The position numbers and the translations under genes were made by a program. A stretch of DNA of 64,000 bases from Polytrichum commune (lineage: Eukaryota > Streptophyta > Polytrichopsida > Polytrichales > Polytrichaceae). Where the stretch lies: the NCBI GenBank assembly GCA_950295325.1, contig OX485805.1, positions 20,693,501 through 20,757,500 of the forward strand, read 5' to 3'. Within the stretch, counting starts at the first letter, position 1. The number at the start of each line of letters is the position of its first letter. The notes under the pieces are model-generated. The model saw nothing but the letters and a program-made list of their open reading frames with translations, searched no databases and was not told where the DNA came from. Shown here in pieces: positions 11,211 through 23,885 of the stretch.

Positions 11211-11708
11211 CGGCCGCTTCACACTATGGCCGAAGATCGAGAGGCCGTTGATTTACATCAATCAGATTGCAAGAAACCAAGAATTCGGCCTCTCAACCCT
11301 CCACACTAGAGGCCAAATTTAAAGGCCGTCGCTCTCCAAAATGCCTACATGGCCGTATTTTTTGACCGAGGTGACTGATTATCGAAGGAAGTTTGGGTTG
11401 GACAGGAATAGAAACCCAAACTATGGTCGAGAAGCCGTCAATTTTTCCTTCATGAAGGAAATTTTTTTTGACAAGATCTTGGCTATTAGATTGGAGGGGT
11501 TGTTTTGGGTGAGCAGTAAAGTGGGATGCTCCTTCTTCCTTTTTCACTTTGGGCTTGGCCTTTGGAGGCTTCACACTATGCCCAACTGAAAGCTCCAATT
11601 CCTATATTTTATTGGCTACTTTCAGCCCATTTCTCTAGATTCTCAACAAAGTTTGGCCATTCAATCCCACAGCCTCTCGACTTGGATGGCCATAGTGTGA
11701 AGCGATCC
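11211..11708. mobile_element. Tourist/PIF-like MITE (family D), 498 bp
   Basis: Left end CGGCCGCTTCACACTATGGC and right end GCCATAGTGTGAAGCGATCC are inverted, flanked by TTA on both sides. Interior blocks (AAGGCCAAGCCCAAA type, GATTGGAGGGG, TTTGGCCATTCAATCCCA) match the family D element at 54052 in the opposite orientation. Open frames inside are not supported as genes. Confidence 0.75.
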
Positions 11709-11784
11709 TTAGAACAAACCCCCCCCCCCCTCCTCACCCTCCTCACCCTCCTCACCCTCCTCCTCCTCAATCTTTGGAGAAAAT

Positions 11785-11996
11785 TTTGGACATAACCAAT
11801 CAAGATCCTAGTGTTTCCAAGTCCAACTAGTTCCACATTGACATCGTTTGGTTTCTTTACTAATTCGAGGTACATTCTCCAAACCCAACCCCTCCTTCAA
11901 ACGACCGCTAATCTCCCGAAGTCTTGAACGCCGCAACTGGCCCTTACTCTCGAATTCCACCCTCCGTTCATCCGTAACGAGCGCTCGGCTCTCCCC
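11785..11996 (-). repeat. family B repeat, minus-strand copy
   Basis: Runs from GGACATAACCAATCAAGATC to CGCTCGGCTCTCCCCATTC. A frame on the minus strand is open across the whole copy (GESRALVTDERRVEFES near its start) but differs in frame homology from other copies. Preceded by a (CCTCAC)n run at 11728-11765. Confidence 0.45.
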
Positions 11997-13812
11997 ATTC
12001 ATTCATCCCTCCTCCTACATGGCATGATGGTACACACAGCCAAATTTGAGGGCCGGGTTTGAAATATGGAGTCATTCATATATATATGGGCCGTGCACAA
12101 CCGCCTGCTTCAATGAATGAATGAATGAATGAATAGTACCTTTAACTCACTCATGTTCCATGAGGGGGTCAGGCAATGATGGGCGCCTTCGTTGCGCGGT
12201 TTAAATTCGGCCTGCCTTGTGATCCATGAGGGATCTCATCCCGGACAATAAAGGGTTGACCCTCAATTTTTGTAGAGGACACTCTATATATACACATGCA
12301 CGCATGTATACATTACTATATATACACAGTGCCGGGTGGGTCCGGAGTCCCAACCACGGCATGGATGGATGGATGGATGGATGGATGGATGATTATGATC
12401 GCCATCATCATCATCCTCCTCGATCGGGCTCATGTTTTAACAACCTCCTCACGGACAACTTCACAATTTGGAGGCCGAGATTAGGAGTTGACCCCAGCTC
12501 ATGGGGCATGAGCTAGGGAGGGAGCCTCGAACACTTGGATCTGCGCGTCTTTTTCTGTCCATGAGGCCCCTAGCTAGGTAGCTAGCTTCTAAGTTTGGGG
12601 GTTGACCCACCTCATTGGGAGGAGGCAACCGCTCTATTATGTGTGTTTTATGATAACAAAAGGCTATTTATTGCAATGAGAATTAAATATGACACCCTTT
12701 AAGGAAGGAAGTGTGGTCGTCGATGCCTACTTTGAATCGTGTTTTTTACTCGACGGACGGATTTTGGGATGATTTATTTTTAACCTCGAGGAATTTGACG
12801 CAAGTGGGGGGTGATAGCGGCTATATATATTGGCTAGTGGTGAAGAATATGACCAGCTGCATATATGCTTCACAGGAGACCGGGTCAACGAAGAAACCTT
12901 ATTAGGAAATATTTCACTCACTAGCTAGCTAGATGACACCCCATTAGAACTTTGGACCGCTGAAGATTGTGTGTCAAAAGGTAGATAATGTATGAGGTCC
13001 TTATAATGAATGAACGCTTCATATTTGCCCCTTGGTTGTGTTCCCATGATCTTGGAAACCTTTTATACTATATATTTTCCAACCTTGATGACATTGAGGG
13101 CACTATTGCTACATTTTTTATGATAATTAGTGTCGCTTACCCTATTTTCGAGGTGTATGGTAGGCTTTACTTATGACCAACTCTTCAGAAAAGCAAGTAT
13201 GAATAACGAAGAAAGGAAGAGTCATCGCTGGTCCCACGAAAAAACACCAAGAAACCATGAAATATACATCATCCCCAAGCACTCCTCACTCCTAACAGAC
13301 AATGCGTAATCGGATGACCTCTGGCGAAGAGAATCGGCAAAGAAATCGGAATCGGGAAGGTGAAGAGAGTGAGCGTATGTCTGTCTGTCTGCACAGGCAG
13401 TGGACGGAGGAGATTAGGGGAGAGGGTTATATCGGTCAGATCCGACGGTTGAGAAAGCACAAGCAACGTGGCCTCACCAGAAGCCAGAAGTTGCTTTCAT
13501 CACCCATAGACTTCTTCTCGACAATTTCACCATAAGTTGTCACCTCGTGACACTTGGCCTTCAAGTGTGCTTAGTGCTGATCTTGGCACGAGTATGTTTA
13601 GTAGTGTTATGAGGTGTATGCCTATGTGACACATTGATCGACGAGTTGATTGAAGTGCACACATGTGACACTTGGGATTAGTATGCTCAAGAACATCTTC
13701 CTCTTGCATACGAAAATGTATACCATATGACACTTGCCATTAGTATGCTCAATATAATATATCCCCTTCATACGAACACACAAATAAAATCTTCTCAAGG
13801 TATCCTAATGTG
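11997..13812. other. no gene recognised; simple repeats
   Basis: Contains (GAAT)n near 12113-12134 and (GGAT)n at about 12360-12391. The Trp-Met-Asp-Gly repeats in open frames there come from the tetranucleotide. GC-richer patches (13300-13480) have short open frames but no splice or family support. Confidence 0.6.
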
Positions 13813-13984
13813 CTACACTAAATGTCGTGATGTACCTAGATTTTCAATTTGAAAAGTTACTTATGTTGACAAACAAAGTCATGTCGACAATCAACGGATG
13901 TGGCGCCTTGAGACCTATGGATACTCTTACTTCAGGCCCTTTCGCAAATAGTGTATGTGACACTAGATACCATAATGGTGTAGT
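13813..13984. mobile_element. short family F-type MITE
   Basis: Ends CTACACTAAATGTCGTGATG and ACTAGATACCATAATGGTGTAG are inverted-repeat-like. The subterminal ATGTGACACTAG resembles the GTGACACC ends at 37545. Diverged interior, no coding. Confidence 0.45.
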
Positions 13985-14942
13985 GCTTACTGTGTGATTG
14001 GACTCTTGAATGTGGAAGTTGACTCTACATCAAAGTTGTGAGGAAAAGTAAATCCACTTTAAAAAGACATAGAATTGCAGTTTCTAAGTCAAGGACCGCT
14101 AGTGAAATAATTGTTTTCCGAGTTTGGGTGACATGACGGAGGAGGCTCGTGGGTAAAGGTGGAAACATTTGCATGCAACTATAACATGCATATGTACGAA
14201 AATGAACTTCCGAGTTTGGAGTTCACATGCCTATTCTAGAGAGGTGTAGAGTTATAAACTAGTTTATGGCTATCTCCCATATTATGATGCTTGTGTATCA
14301 TCATTGGAGCAGGTTTGGTTTGAGCCACATGGGAGAAAGTTCGCCTTCTCACTCTATGAGGAACATATGCACTTGAAGCACCATTCTCCTTCAAATCAAA
14401 ACAAAACTTGACAGAATTTGCACCCATCTATCCATCAAACATACTAACAATCCCCATGCCAAGCAAAGGGGCCCAAATGATGACACGAAGACGACGATCT
14501 ACAATAATTTTTTCCACCAAGAGGTGGCTTGATTGGTCACTTGGGGCATTAACTCATGATTAAGATAGATGTTGCAAATGGATTGGTTTCTTGAACTAAG
14601 TCGGAATTCCACCACCAATAAACACACACATACTTTGTGCAATGCTCATTGGTGTTGGTTGGCGGTGACACGAGTACCTCTCATTCATCCAACAAAAAAA
14701 AAAAAATCATGAAATGGTATGTAGTATGGAGGAGGGCATATGTTAATAGTTGACTCGCTAACTAAGTTACTTTCAAAGACCCATAATTAATCTACGAACT
14801 AGACGCAATTCTACAAGGAGCAAGTTTCAAACACGAATAGATGAAAACTACTCTTGTATGCAACAATTTCCACTTGCCATGCACCAACCGCAACCCAAGA
14901 GGTATTGTGCTAATCATGTGTCTTAATTGCTGGTGGAAAATC

Positions 14943-15293
14943 AGGGCCAGTTCCAAGTCCTAACTATGCAATCTATGCAATCTCGGTTGTTGAGGGCATA
15001 TGGAAGTTGGGACCTATTGCTACATATAGGGTCTCAAGTCCTAAGTCCCAAGTATGACATGAATGCCTACATGGCAACACTTTTTTGAAGGTGAGGCTTG
15101 GAACTTGTGTTGGGAGTTGGATCAAACAAATACTCTTACATAAACTGATCAAGATCCAACTTTAAGTGAATATAATCCATAAGTTTAATGATTTTGTAGG
15201 CTTAAAAAGTTGCGACGTCGCCTCCATGTCGGGATTGCTAACGTGAGTGGCACTTATTAGGACTTGGGACCTAATGCATGTGCACCGGCCCCT
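14943..15293 (+). repeat. family E repeat, longer copy
   Basis: Begins GGGCCAGTTCCAAGTCCTAA and ends near ACTTGGGACCTAATGCATG...GGCCCC, giving weak inverted ends. Contains AAGTTGGGACCTATTGCTAC and AAGTCCCAAGTATGACATGA as in the 6894 and 53193 copies. No gene in it. Confidence 0.5.
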
Positions 15294-17037
15294 TTAGTAT
15301 GGTTCAATAAACCAAAGCATGATATACATATATATATCATAGAGAGTTGAGCCGCACACGTCATGCATAAGTTTGTTATTGTCAAAGCCGCTCATGATCC
15401 ATGAGGAGCACCACCACCTCATTTCCATGGAGGTGTGAGGCATGAGGGTAGGGTTGACCCCTAAATTATTGCTACATCAGGGAAAGGATGTCCTCCAACA
15501 TGATTTACTGGGACAACCACCCCCTGTTGCCTGCTGCTTCCTGCACAACCCCTAGCTAACTACTACTACTACCCTACCACTAAGTTACTACTTGTTCTCC
15601 CTCTTTAGTATGACATGTTTGGGGAACACACGAAAAGTCGTATTATCGAGGTGTCGTCTTCTCATGTTATATGACAAATTGCATAAAGTTGTCGTGTTAT
15701 TGGGGGGATACGAAGTCATAAGTAATACGAGCTTAAAAATATATACAACTAGTTTAAGCGATATAGATGGTATGAAACAATACCTTGTGACTTCAAACAA
15801 ATACAACTATTCTCAAGAACTCTTGAAATAGGAGTCCAAAGATCTCTAGTGTTGCCTACCCAAGTTAGCAACTGCCATCTTATCTAAATTCCCTACTAAC
15901 TTTTGAAAACTAATCATTTCATTAATTCCGAAATGTGAAGAGTTCTCTAATAAGAAACTACACAACAATGGTGCATGACATTTAGCATCAAAACATGAGT
16001 GATACTATATCACCCATGTACAAGGCAACATACTAGGCAGGTTGCCACTAACCCTAGCCATGTCCATTCTACACTAGTTGCCCTAATTATCATTAAGTTC
16101 CCAAGTAGTTCCCAAGTGAAAATGGGTGTATTTTTTATGTACATGGCATAGACGAAAAGAATTCCAGCATTAACTACCTCTTGAATATGACAAAACGGAG
16201 ATTCTAAATGTCACATTATCGAGCGCCGTGGTCGTATAAAAGAGGGAGTTTTGAACTAGAAAGTTTGGTCTCACAAAAAACGTGTTGTAATAGCAAGAGT
16301 GTCGTATTAATGAGGTTACACACACATCAAGTTACATAGATCAATCGATTGATCGATCGATCATTGATGACACATATGTCTTGTTTTGTAAGTATTTGAG
16401 GGAAATATAAATCTAAACCCACTTGTGACTCTACGACGTAGCTGAATTGGTTGCCTGAAGTGTCATGACATCAGAAGCTGGGAAGGCTACTTGCAAGCCA
16501 CTGGCCGCGCCGCCCAGCCGCAACTTGTGATTTTGCTTGGGAGCTTTATGTATAGCAGCTTATTTAGAAGCCCCAAGGATGAAACATATGTACGTGGGCC
16601 AGCAAGGAGTGGTGGAGTGCTGCCACATGAACAGCGCCTGAGGGAATTATCAGTTTTCTAATACACCCAAAGGTCAATGGCCCCGCCAACTGAATATGCA
16701 TGTTATGCACTTTGCACTCCCCCTCATTCAATCCTTTCTTTCTTTCTTTCTTTCTTTCATTTCTCTTCTTTCTTTTGGCTGACTTAATTGGGTGCTCGAT
16801 CGACTCATGGGCGTATATATATATATGCTCCCCAGATGACTCCCTCCCTCATTAAACGAGATCTCATTGTAGTCTGCTGTAGCTTATTATTTACATGCGG
16901 GGATACATCGCCCTGCAGAGTTTCACCACTTGTTAATTGCATGGGAAACGCAGTCCAAGTCGTCTTCACACGAGGAACCCCAAGGCGTCACTTGCACTGA
17001 CCTGCTCTTTACCTTGCCTAGAATGAGTGCCATGGAA
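15294..17037. other. no gene recognised
   Basis: AT-rich sequence with short open frames. Includes (TTTC)n at about 16731-16759 and a run of GATC at 16343-16362. No homology-bearing frame or consistent splice sites seen. Confidence 0.6.
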
Positions 17038-17257
17038 GTTTTTGGGCATATATAGTCAGTCAAGAACCCAGTGATTCTAAATCCAGCCGGTTACATGTTG
17101 ACATCATCTTCCGGTGTTGCTTATTTCATTCATTTGAGGTGTATTCTTTGATAGATTCCTCTAAAATGATCGCGAATTCTCCTGAAGTCTTCGACTTCAA
17201 CCAATGATGTCTCAAACTCAACCGGTTCATCTGTAACTAACCGCCGGTTCTCATTAA
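17038..17257 (-). repeat. family B repeat, minus-strand copy
   Basis: Runs from TTTTTGGGCATATATAGTCA to TAACTAACCGCCGGTTCTC, with CAGCCGGTTACATGTTGACA and CTCAACCGGTTCATCTGTAA blocks. The minus-strand frame reads ENRRLVTDEPVEFETS near the start, as in other copies. It lies just upstream of the LINE target duplication. Confidence 0.55.
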
Positions 17258-17458
17258 GACGATCATCAATTGCCTTGGAGGTAAGCTGATGCATTTCAAC
17301 AGTCTGCAAATGCTGAAAAACTACATCAAGTGTTGTATTTAGTGTCGTATGGTGTTTCATAACTGCTTTAGAGACACTTTCTATAGATAAGGTTACACAT
17401 ATTGTCATCCCAACTATTGAAAGAAAGCTTGGTACAATTTGTATGTGCAATTAGGTTG

Positions 17459-18370
17459 GATTTCCGTCAATCACATGCCCAATCTGCAACTCGTGTGATG
17501 CAGACACATGGCTCCATGTACTACTGAAATGCAACCAACACCGCATACATGCCCTTAGAACTAAAAGACGTAACAAAGCAGTATGGGAACTAAGAAAATT
17601 GATTGTATCGTCACAAAAGTCAAGATGCTACACCCTCGTGAATGCAGGCACATTCAACAACAATCCACAAGAAAATACAGTCCCACCATGGCTCCTACCT
17701 TGCACATGTGGAAGAGAAAGATGCTATTGTGCCGCCATATGAAAACCCAACCTACTATGTATTAAAGGACTTCCACACCTAAGTGCCCCGCCACTAAACC
17801 TTACAATACAATTTATCGAATTTACTAATGATAGATTCCCCACAAGAAACAATAAACACTCAAATCCTAAAGTACCAACCAACAATTAATAAGCTCATCC
17901 ACCAAGGGTGGAAAGTAGACCCACTCACGGCTGGAGCTATAGGTACTACGCACACTCCCCCAATGAAACAACTAGAAGAAAAAATCAATTTATCTAAAAC
18001 CTCCATCCAAAACACATTCAAAACAATAAATACCCTTGCCATTCATTATGTTGGATCAATTCTACTACATAAAAGACACATAGAAAACAACCAATCAATA
18101 CCAATAGAATAAGACTCCAAACACCCACACACACATACACTCACTCACTCACCCTAAGATAATAATTAGGGAACCAATTGATATTTAGAACAACAAATTT
18201 CCAAACCTCCAACTTTCAATTACTTTTATTGGTTACCAATCACCAAAGTGTCTATTCTCGACACAGTAGAGTAGTAGTGCCCCAATGACCTTTTGCCTAG
18301 TGGGCACCAGGCTATTAACAATGTGAACATACACTTTATATACACCGGCCTACAAGAGGCCCGTAGTTTC
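17459..18370 (+). pseudogene. 5'-truncated LINE (reverse-transcriptase element) with decayed C-terminal ORF
   Basis: A 912-bp insert flanked by a perfect 20-bp direct repeat, TTGTATGTGCAATTAGGTTG, at 17439-17458 and 18371-18390. That is a target-site duplication typical of LINE retroposition. The retained coding part starts with a zinc-knuckle-like segment TCPICNSCDADTWLHVLLKC (C-x2-C, then His and Cys), common after the reverse transcriptase domain of LINEs. It continues through VWELRKLI, VNAGTFNNNPQENTVPPWLL and CTCGRERCYC. One in-frame TGA (probably a mutated Trp codon) follows. After TIQFIEFTNDRF a frame change leads into KYQPTINKLIHQGWKVDPL and AIGTTHT, ending at 18112. The EFT, NDRF, KYxP and GW arrangement resembles a PD-(D/E)XK nuclease-like C-terminus; this is my inference. 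The reverse transcriptase itself is missing. The last 120 bp match the tail of the SINE at 60179. The element is dead. Confidence 0.8.
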
Positions 18371-18770
18371 TTGTATGTGCAATTAGGTTGCCTTCGTGAG
18401 TATGTTGCCTTTTTTATCAATGCAAATTACTTTGGGTCAAAATCATAGCACAAAACTTCTAAGCTTAGTTTATTTCCGACACAAAACATTTGTTTTTCCC
18501 TCAAATTTATGTTATATGTTGTGCTCGCATTTGCTAAGACCCACTTGTAACCCAAGTGGAAAGTCCATTCCGTCACATGTAAAGATGAAATAAGGAGCCA
18601 CCTATAGTAATTTGAGTTCCAAATGCAATTGAAACATGTAAAGTGTCCAAAGGATTTGTAGCTATATTGGGCATGGAAGGGACATGTGCAGTGCTCCGTG
18701 ATTTGGTGAGGGAGCAATTGTGTTGTAGTAAAAGTTGGCTCCTTTGCTTTAACCCCTAACTTCCCAAGCA

Positions 18771-19340
18771 ACCTATTTATGGTTGATGATAGACTTCTTC
18801 CCTACATGAACCTTACCTAACTCATTCATCCATAATCAAAAGAACTATAAACATCAAACCAATGTGGATATCTACTCGTATACACATGAACCATGCAATT
18901 TGGAGATGATTAGAATGTGTAATAAAAATGTCAAAGTGGAAAGTGGTAATGTTTTTGTTGTGTTGGGAGCTCATGTGAGGGTTTTAACTCCACTCAATAG
19001 TTGCCACTTCAATGCAAGCTTTGCATGAACATCTAGAAAATTTGTTTTTATTTTGTAAAACCGAGATTTTTTTGGATGTTCATGTGAAAATGGCCATCGT
19101 GCTCACATCAACTGTTATGCTCAACATTTGGACACATCCACTAATTTTTAAGGATTTTTGTGCATAATTTTGGTTAGAAGTATGGGACATTTTACATACT
19201 CCAAAATGCAAGGTGGCCAAAGCCTTTTACGATTTGCACATTTTGGCATCAAAATTTGTAGAGGTGCTCAACTATTGAGTTACTCCCATTGGGTGGATCA
19301 CACAAGCCTTTTTTTTTCTCATTTTCCAAGTGAATTTGAC
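18771..19340 (+). repeat. family H repeat
   Basis: Shares long blocks with the complement of 47335-47945: AATTTGGAGATGATTA, GTTGTGTTGGGAGCTCATG, AACATTTGGACAC and TTTTCCAAGTGAATTTGACC. Two copies about 28.5 kb apart in opposite orientation. Neither shows an intact frame. Element type unknown. Confidence 0.5.
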
Positions 19341-19344
19341 CACC

Positions 19345-19500
19345 AGCCCACCCACACATACTGGTGGAGGCCACCAGTGAACGGTGAGCACCAACACTGA
19401 TTACATCTAGTGGCTCTCACTGGCTAAACCAACTCTAAAAGTGACCCATGCTGGTAAGAACCGTTCACTGATGACCCGCACCAGTAAGTGTGGGTGGGCT
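19345..19500. mobile_element. 156-bp MITE, CCCACCC family
   Basis: Ends AGCCCACCCACACATACTGG and CCAGTAAGTGTGGGTGGGCT are inverted. Interior closely matches the 4893 copy. It lies at the edge of the family H repeat, so it may have inserted into it. Confidence 0.7.
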
Positions 19501-20815
19501 ATGAATGAGATGCACTCAAAACAACCCTTTCATAGGCTTGGGAAGTCAAGGGGTAAGTTTATCCTATTTTGGCCACCTGACTATATATAATGTGCCCAGA
19601 AGAAGAAAAAACAGTTCTCTTTCTGCTTTCAATGTCCCCGTGCATCATCCAGATGCAATGTCTTTGGTCACAGGCGGTGGTTGGCTTTCAAAACAACGTC
19701 GATCTCGTTGAAGATCCAATTCTCAGAGTCCTTCACCATTTATAGTTCTTTTAATGTCCGGAGTTATGCCATGTTGTTACTTTCCAACTAATAGACAACT
19801 CTTTTTTTTTTAACTAGGTAACATTGTTCATGTTCTCTATTGTACAAACAACCTATTTGACTATTGTTGGTAAACCCATTCAAATTGACATCAAATTTCT
19901 AAGGTGAGATGGATTGTACAAGGTTGATGCCCGTACACGTGTTGCTTGATTCGGTTACTCCGTTGCATTCACTAAAACATACTACTAAGTTATCATAGGG
20001 GAAAAGGTGTAGTTCTACCAAAGTTGAGAGACAAGTGCATGAATGTGGAGGGAAGAACTTTGAGGCACGTGTCGTGAGAGAGAAAGAACACATGTAATCT
20101 CACGATGACGAGAGCGCATGGAGAACTACACGTGTATCAAGCGTCACTTACCATTTGGAGTATCATGTTACTAATAATGTAATTTGTTGCCGAGTAAAGA
20201 TATTAATGTTGTATAATGTCCAAACGACCAATTTGAACTTTGTTAGGAAGAAGAAGAGATATACCGCAATCACTTGTCGCATTGCGTAATTTCAAATAGT
20301 AAGTGACAGTAAATACAATATCCAATGTGCCTTGTTACATTTCACCTTTAAATCGACGGCATGAAGAGGTGTTCATATATGGCATCACGTGAGGATGCTC
20401 TTAAGTTATACGCTTCTAAATCCACATGAAAGAAGCACATTGTTTTTCTTTTCTTTTCTTAAATTCGCGAGTTCGGTTGCTTGTTGTGCTTTCTTTTTTC
20501 ATTTCTCTTTTGTCTTTCTTACAATTTGATTCTACTACACTAAATATTGTATCTAACGTCACTTACTATTTGAGATTATGCTATGCTATAACTATTTATT
20601 ATACATGTTTTTTTTTTTTTTGTCAACATAGGTTGAACTGGGTTGGGGCGAAACAACCCGTACACTCGTTCCTTGGAGGCGAGGGTTTAGGCATACAAAA
20701 AGGAACGAGTGTATTAGGTCCAATTGGTTTGTTTGGGCATTATAGAACACTAACGTCTTTACTTAGTAGTATAATGTCATAAAATTGCTTAATTCCAAAT
20801 AGTAGGCGATACTAA
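19501..20815. other. no gene recognised; repeat fragments
   Basis: Holds pieces of family F-like sequence (AAATAGTAAGTGACAGTAAA near 20295; CTACACTAAATATTGTATCT near 20535) and a 90-bp hairpin family copy at about 20637-20715. Poly-T runs are frequent. No supported gene. Confidence 0.55.
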
Positions 20816-21407
20816 GGGCCACTTCACACACAAGGTTGAAGGCCCCTGACCATGGCAATGTAAGAGCTCTCATTGGTTGAAAAGACGGAGACCGTCCAAG
20901 TTCACTTCACACTAGGAGGTGAAGGCCTAAAGGCCCAAAGAAAAGTTCGTGGATGAAAAGTCTACATGAAATCCTACATGGCATGTGTGTCGATAAGGGT
21001 GCATGGTCTACTGGAATTTGCGTCAAGCCAAAGCGCACTGGTGCTTCCGTAGCCAACCACTTTGGGGCATGCAACACTACGGGACAACGTGACTCCAGGA
21101 GACCATGGATTTTTTTAATAAATTCTCCAGCATGACATATTTCACGGTAGATTCTAAAACAAATTCCAAGACACACAAACACCACCGAGTAATTTTCTTA
21201 AATTGATAAAGTTTGAGACATATTATATTAAACCAAATCCTCCCCTCTTTTTCCGCCAACATGGTCCATTCTCACTCCACACTATGCTTGAGGGCCCGTG
21301 ACTACATAAAACGGCTTTCCCAACACCCATGGTATGGCCTTTGGATGAGAGTCAAGGGTCCTCACCATTACAAGGTCACGGCTTTTGGCTCATGTGTAAA
21401 GTGGCCC
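20816..21407. mobile_element. Tourist/PIF-like MITE (family A relative), 592 bp
   Basis: Ends GGGCCACTTCACACACAAGG and GCTCATGTGTAAAGTGGCCC are inverted, flanked by TAA on both sides. The interior is only partly related to the 9234 copy (AAGTCTACATGAAATCCTAC; AGACCATGG), so it is a separate subfamily. Short open frames inside are not conserved. Confidence 0.75.
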
Positions 21408-23340
21408 TAATAAATGCAATTGCTAGTGTAGTGTAGTGTAGTACTCTCTCACCCCCCTAGGATCCAAGTCGGACATGGATTTGGCCTTTGTGGGCGATGT
21501 GATGCCCCTCTCATCACTCATCCCACGAGACGACATGCGGAGATCAAGCACTTTGATTCATTGGTCAGGCTCCCACTAGTAGAACAACATGGGCCTCGAT
21601 CGCCTCCCATTCACACACGCAGTCCCTAGCACACGACCCAACCCCACTACTGTAGTGTCGAGATGAAATCTATGCATGTCTTAGATTTCATTTGATTGTA
21701 ATTGTTTCGGTCTTGTGCTAATGGCCGTCCATGTTTAAATTTGAAGTGCGTGCTAGGTCATGTGATCTCACCACACCGATTATGGCATCGAGTCTCACTT
21801 AGTGTTTGGAATCGCGCGAGCCTATAACTTCTCGCCATATATGTCATTGGTTATCAAGAGAAATTATATGGGCTATGTAGACAATCAACAACATTAATGA
21901 CTTTACTTGGCTAGAAGTTACATTCTTAGCAAAAAGTCATAGCACAACGTAACTCCAAATAGCAAGTGACACCAAATACCATAGATGGTGTAGTATCATG
22001 TACTTGCTTCGTTTTGAAGTTGAGTCGGCCCTATTGGAATATATGATGCACTGTAAATTGTAGTCGTCCAATGTTGTCATTGACCCAATATTGACGCCCA
22101 TCTTTTAGTCCAAAGTGGACAACCATGTACTTGAACCATGTTGCATGTCTTGATGAGCATCATTGAGTAATTCAATTCACTTGTCAAACTCTCTAGAATG
22201 CCTTGGCTTTTGAGCCAAATATGTTGTGCCAAAATAGATGACACATTGTGAAGAAGCATACGTATCATATGATATGCTTGCATTAAAAGATTTAAGATTT
22301 GATTAAACAAGAATCAAAGATTGCCGTATTTGGATGTACTTAGCATGTGAGCATATGGTGTTTGAAGTCGTACAACTCCAAAGAAAGAAGTGGGTTAGAC
22401 AACCCAAGAAAGAAGAGGTAGGAATTTGGAGGGAGGGAAGTGGTGCACAAGGGTCAAACAACCCATTAAGGAATTGTGCACAGGAGTTAGATAACTCTAA
22501 TTAGAATATATGAATCGGAGTTAGACAACTCCTAGTAGATGGATGTTATTCATGGGACCTAGATAACTCTTAATGAATAAATGAATCTAGTTGGAATTAA
22601 ACAACGCCAACTAGTGGATTGTGATTGAGCCAGAAGATAGAAGATTCATAGCAAAACCAAAGATAGAACTAGGAATAAACTCTTTACCACATGAGAAATA
22701 ACAAGCAAATGTAGTGTCTTGGCATAAAAAGGAGCTTGGGGGAGGAGAGATGATCTTTTGTCTCTCTTTGTGATCGGGTGGTTCAAGCTCATAGGCAATC
22801 ACGATCGTGTGGTTAAGTTGTAAAGCTTTTGAAATATACAAAGTTTGGAAGCTCAAAATCTAGCGTTTTATTTACATTCTTAGATGTATTATTGTTGTGA
22901 AAAGAGGAAAACATGATGAATTCACTTCATACACATGTGAGGTAGTAGCACCCAATGCCAAGACTTACCCAACTCCAATCATAGAGTCTCACGACGAGAG
23001 AAGTCACATGTTATGTGCTCCTTATTTGTTGGATGATGTAGATTTAATACTCACCCATGGCGCCAAATAAAGATACACATGTTTAAATCCCTTATCATTG
23101 TCTAGTGGAGACACTATCCTCAAGATAAGAAACTGCAGCTCACTTGTTGAAACTTGAAAAGAGAAAAAAAAAAAAAAAAAACATCAATCAACACTCAATG
23201 CTGTCCACTTGGGAGGGGGGCCTATGCCACTCTAGATTGCAAAGAAACCTTGCAATCACATAAACCACATCTAAATCACACAAATGTCAAATTAGCATAG
23301 TGAGATCCGCTTGCATTCTCCTCGTATCAAATACGTATTA
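21408..23340. other. no gene recognised; degenerate repeats
   Basis: 22,370-22,620 contains a degenerate direct repeat with recurring TTAGACAACTCC-like words. 22,630-22,870 looks promoter-like (GCATAAAAAGGAGC, then TTTTGTCTCTC), which could be the remains of an LTR, but no paired LTR, primer site or polyprotein frame was found. A poly-A run lies at 23,161-23,180. Confidence 0.4.
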
Positions 23341-23382
23341 GGTAATCGTTTTATTGGAACCGGTTCCAATAAAACGATTACC
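23341..23382. repeat. 42-bp perfect palindrome without loop
   Basis: GGTAATCGTTTTATTGGAACC is followed immediately by its exact complement, with the centre at AACC/GGTT. No spacer and no mismatch over 42 bp. It directly precedes the 27-bp inverted repeat pair at 23382-23571. Confidence 0.9.
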
Positions 23383-23571
23383 GGACGTAACCGGTTGGCC
23401 GCTTTGTTGAGCCGCGCAGGTGACCTAAACAGTGGGTCACCTGCCACCATAACCGATTTAGATGATCATAACCGGCTGGGATGTCGAGGTTATCGTCTGC
23501 AAACCTGTGTGCTCAGAGCCAATCGTGTAGTGCCACCTCGGCGAAACAAAGCGGCCAACCGGTTACGTCCG
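23382..23571. repeat. 190-bp element with 27-bp perfect inverted ends and an inner hairpin
   Basis: The arms at 23382-23408 and 23545-23571 are perfect complements (CGGACGTAACCGGTTGGCCG at the start). Inside, GCAGGTGACC and GGGTCACCTGC form a second hairpin around 23416-23444. AACCGG motifs tie this segment to family B nearby. A plus-strand frame is open across it but has no recognisable domain. Confidence 0.75.
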
Positions 23572-23696
23572 CCGATTTCCGCAACTTTTTGATTCCGTGA
23601 GTTCTCGGAGCAAGTTCATGAGTGACACACGTGCTCCAAAAGTGTCCATTATAGGCGCTTGCTTTTACTTGTGTCCCTCCACCACTGGTTTGGCTT

Positions 23697-23882
23697 TTCG
23701 GGCATAATCGGTTAAGCTCCCGTTGTTCCCACTCCAAAAACTGGTTACATGTTCACATCTCTTGGTGCGTGCTTCCTTCATTAGCACGACGAGTGTTCCT
23801 CTAAATCGGCCCGTACATTTTCTCGGAGTCTTGAATGCGAACCGGGTATTTCTCAAACTCAACCGGTTCACATGTAACTGCA
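23697..23882 (-). repeat. family B repeat, minus-strand copy
   Basis: Runs from TTCGGGCATAATCGGTTAAG to CTCAACCGGTTCACATGTAA. It lies between the 190-bp inverted-repeat element and the 456-bp hairpin. Confidence 0.55.
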
Positions 23883-23885
23883 TCG

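Noticed and set aside
12226-12516. open frame with Trp-Met-Asp-Gly repeats
   Set aside because: The repeats come from the (GGAT)n microsatellite, and the frame has no other support.
22320-22880. solo LTR
   Set aside because: Promoter-like words are present, but no TG...CA borders, target duplication or second LTR could be identified.
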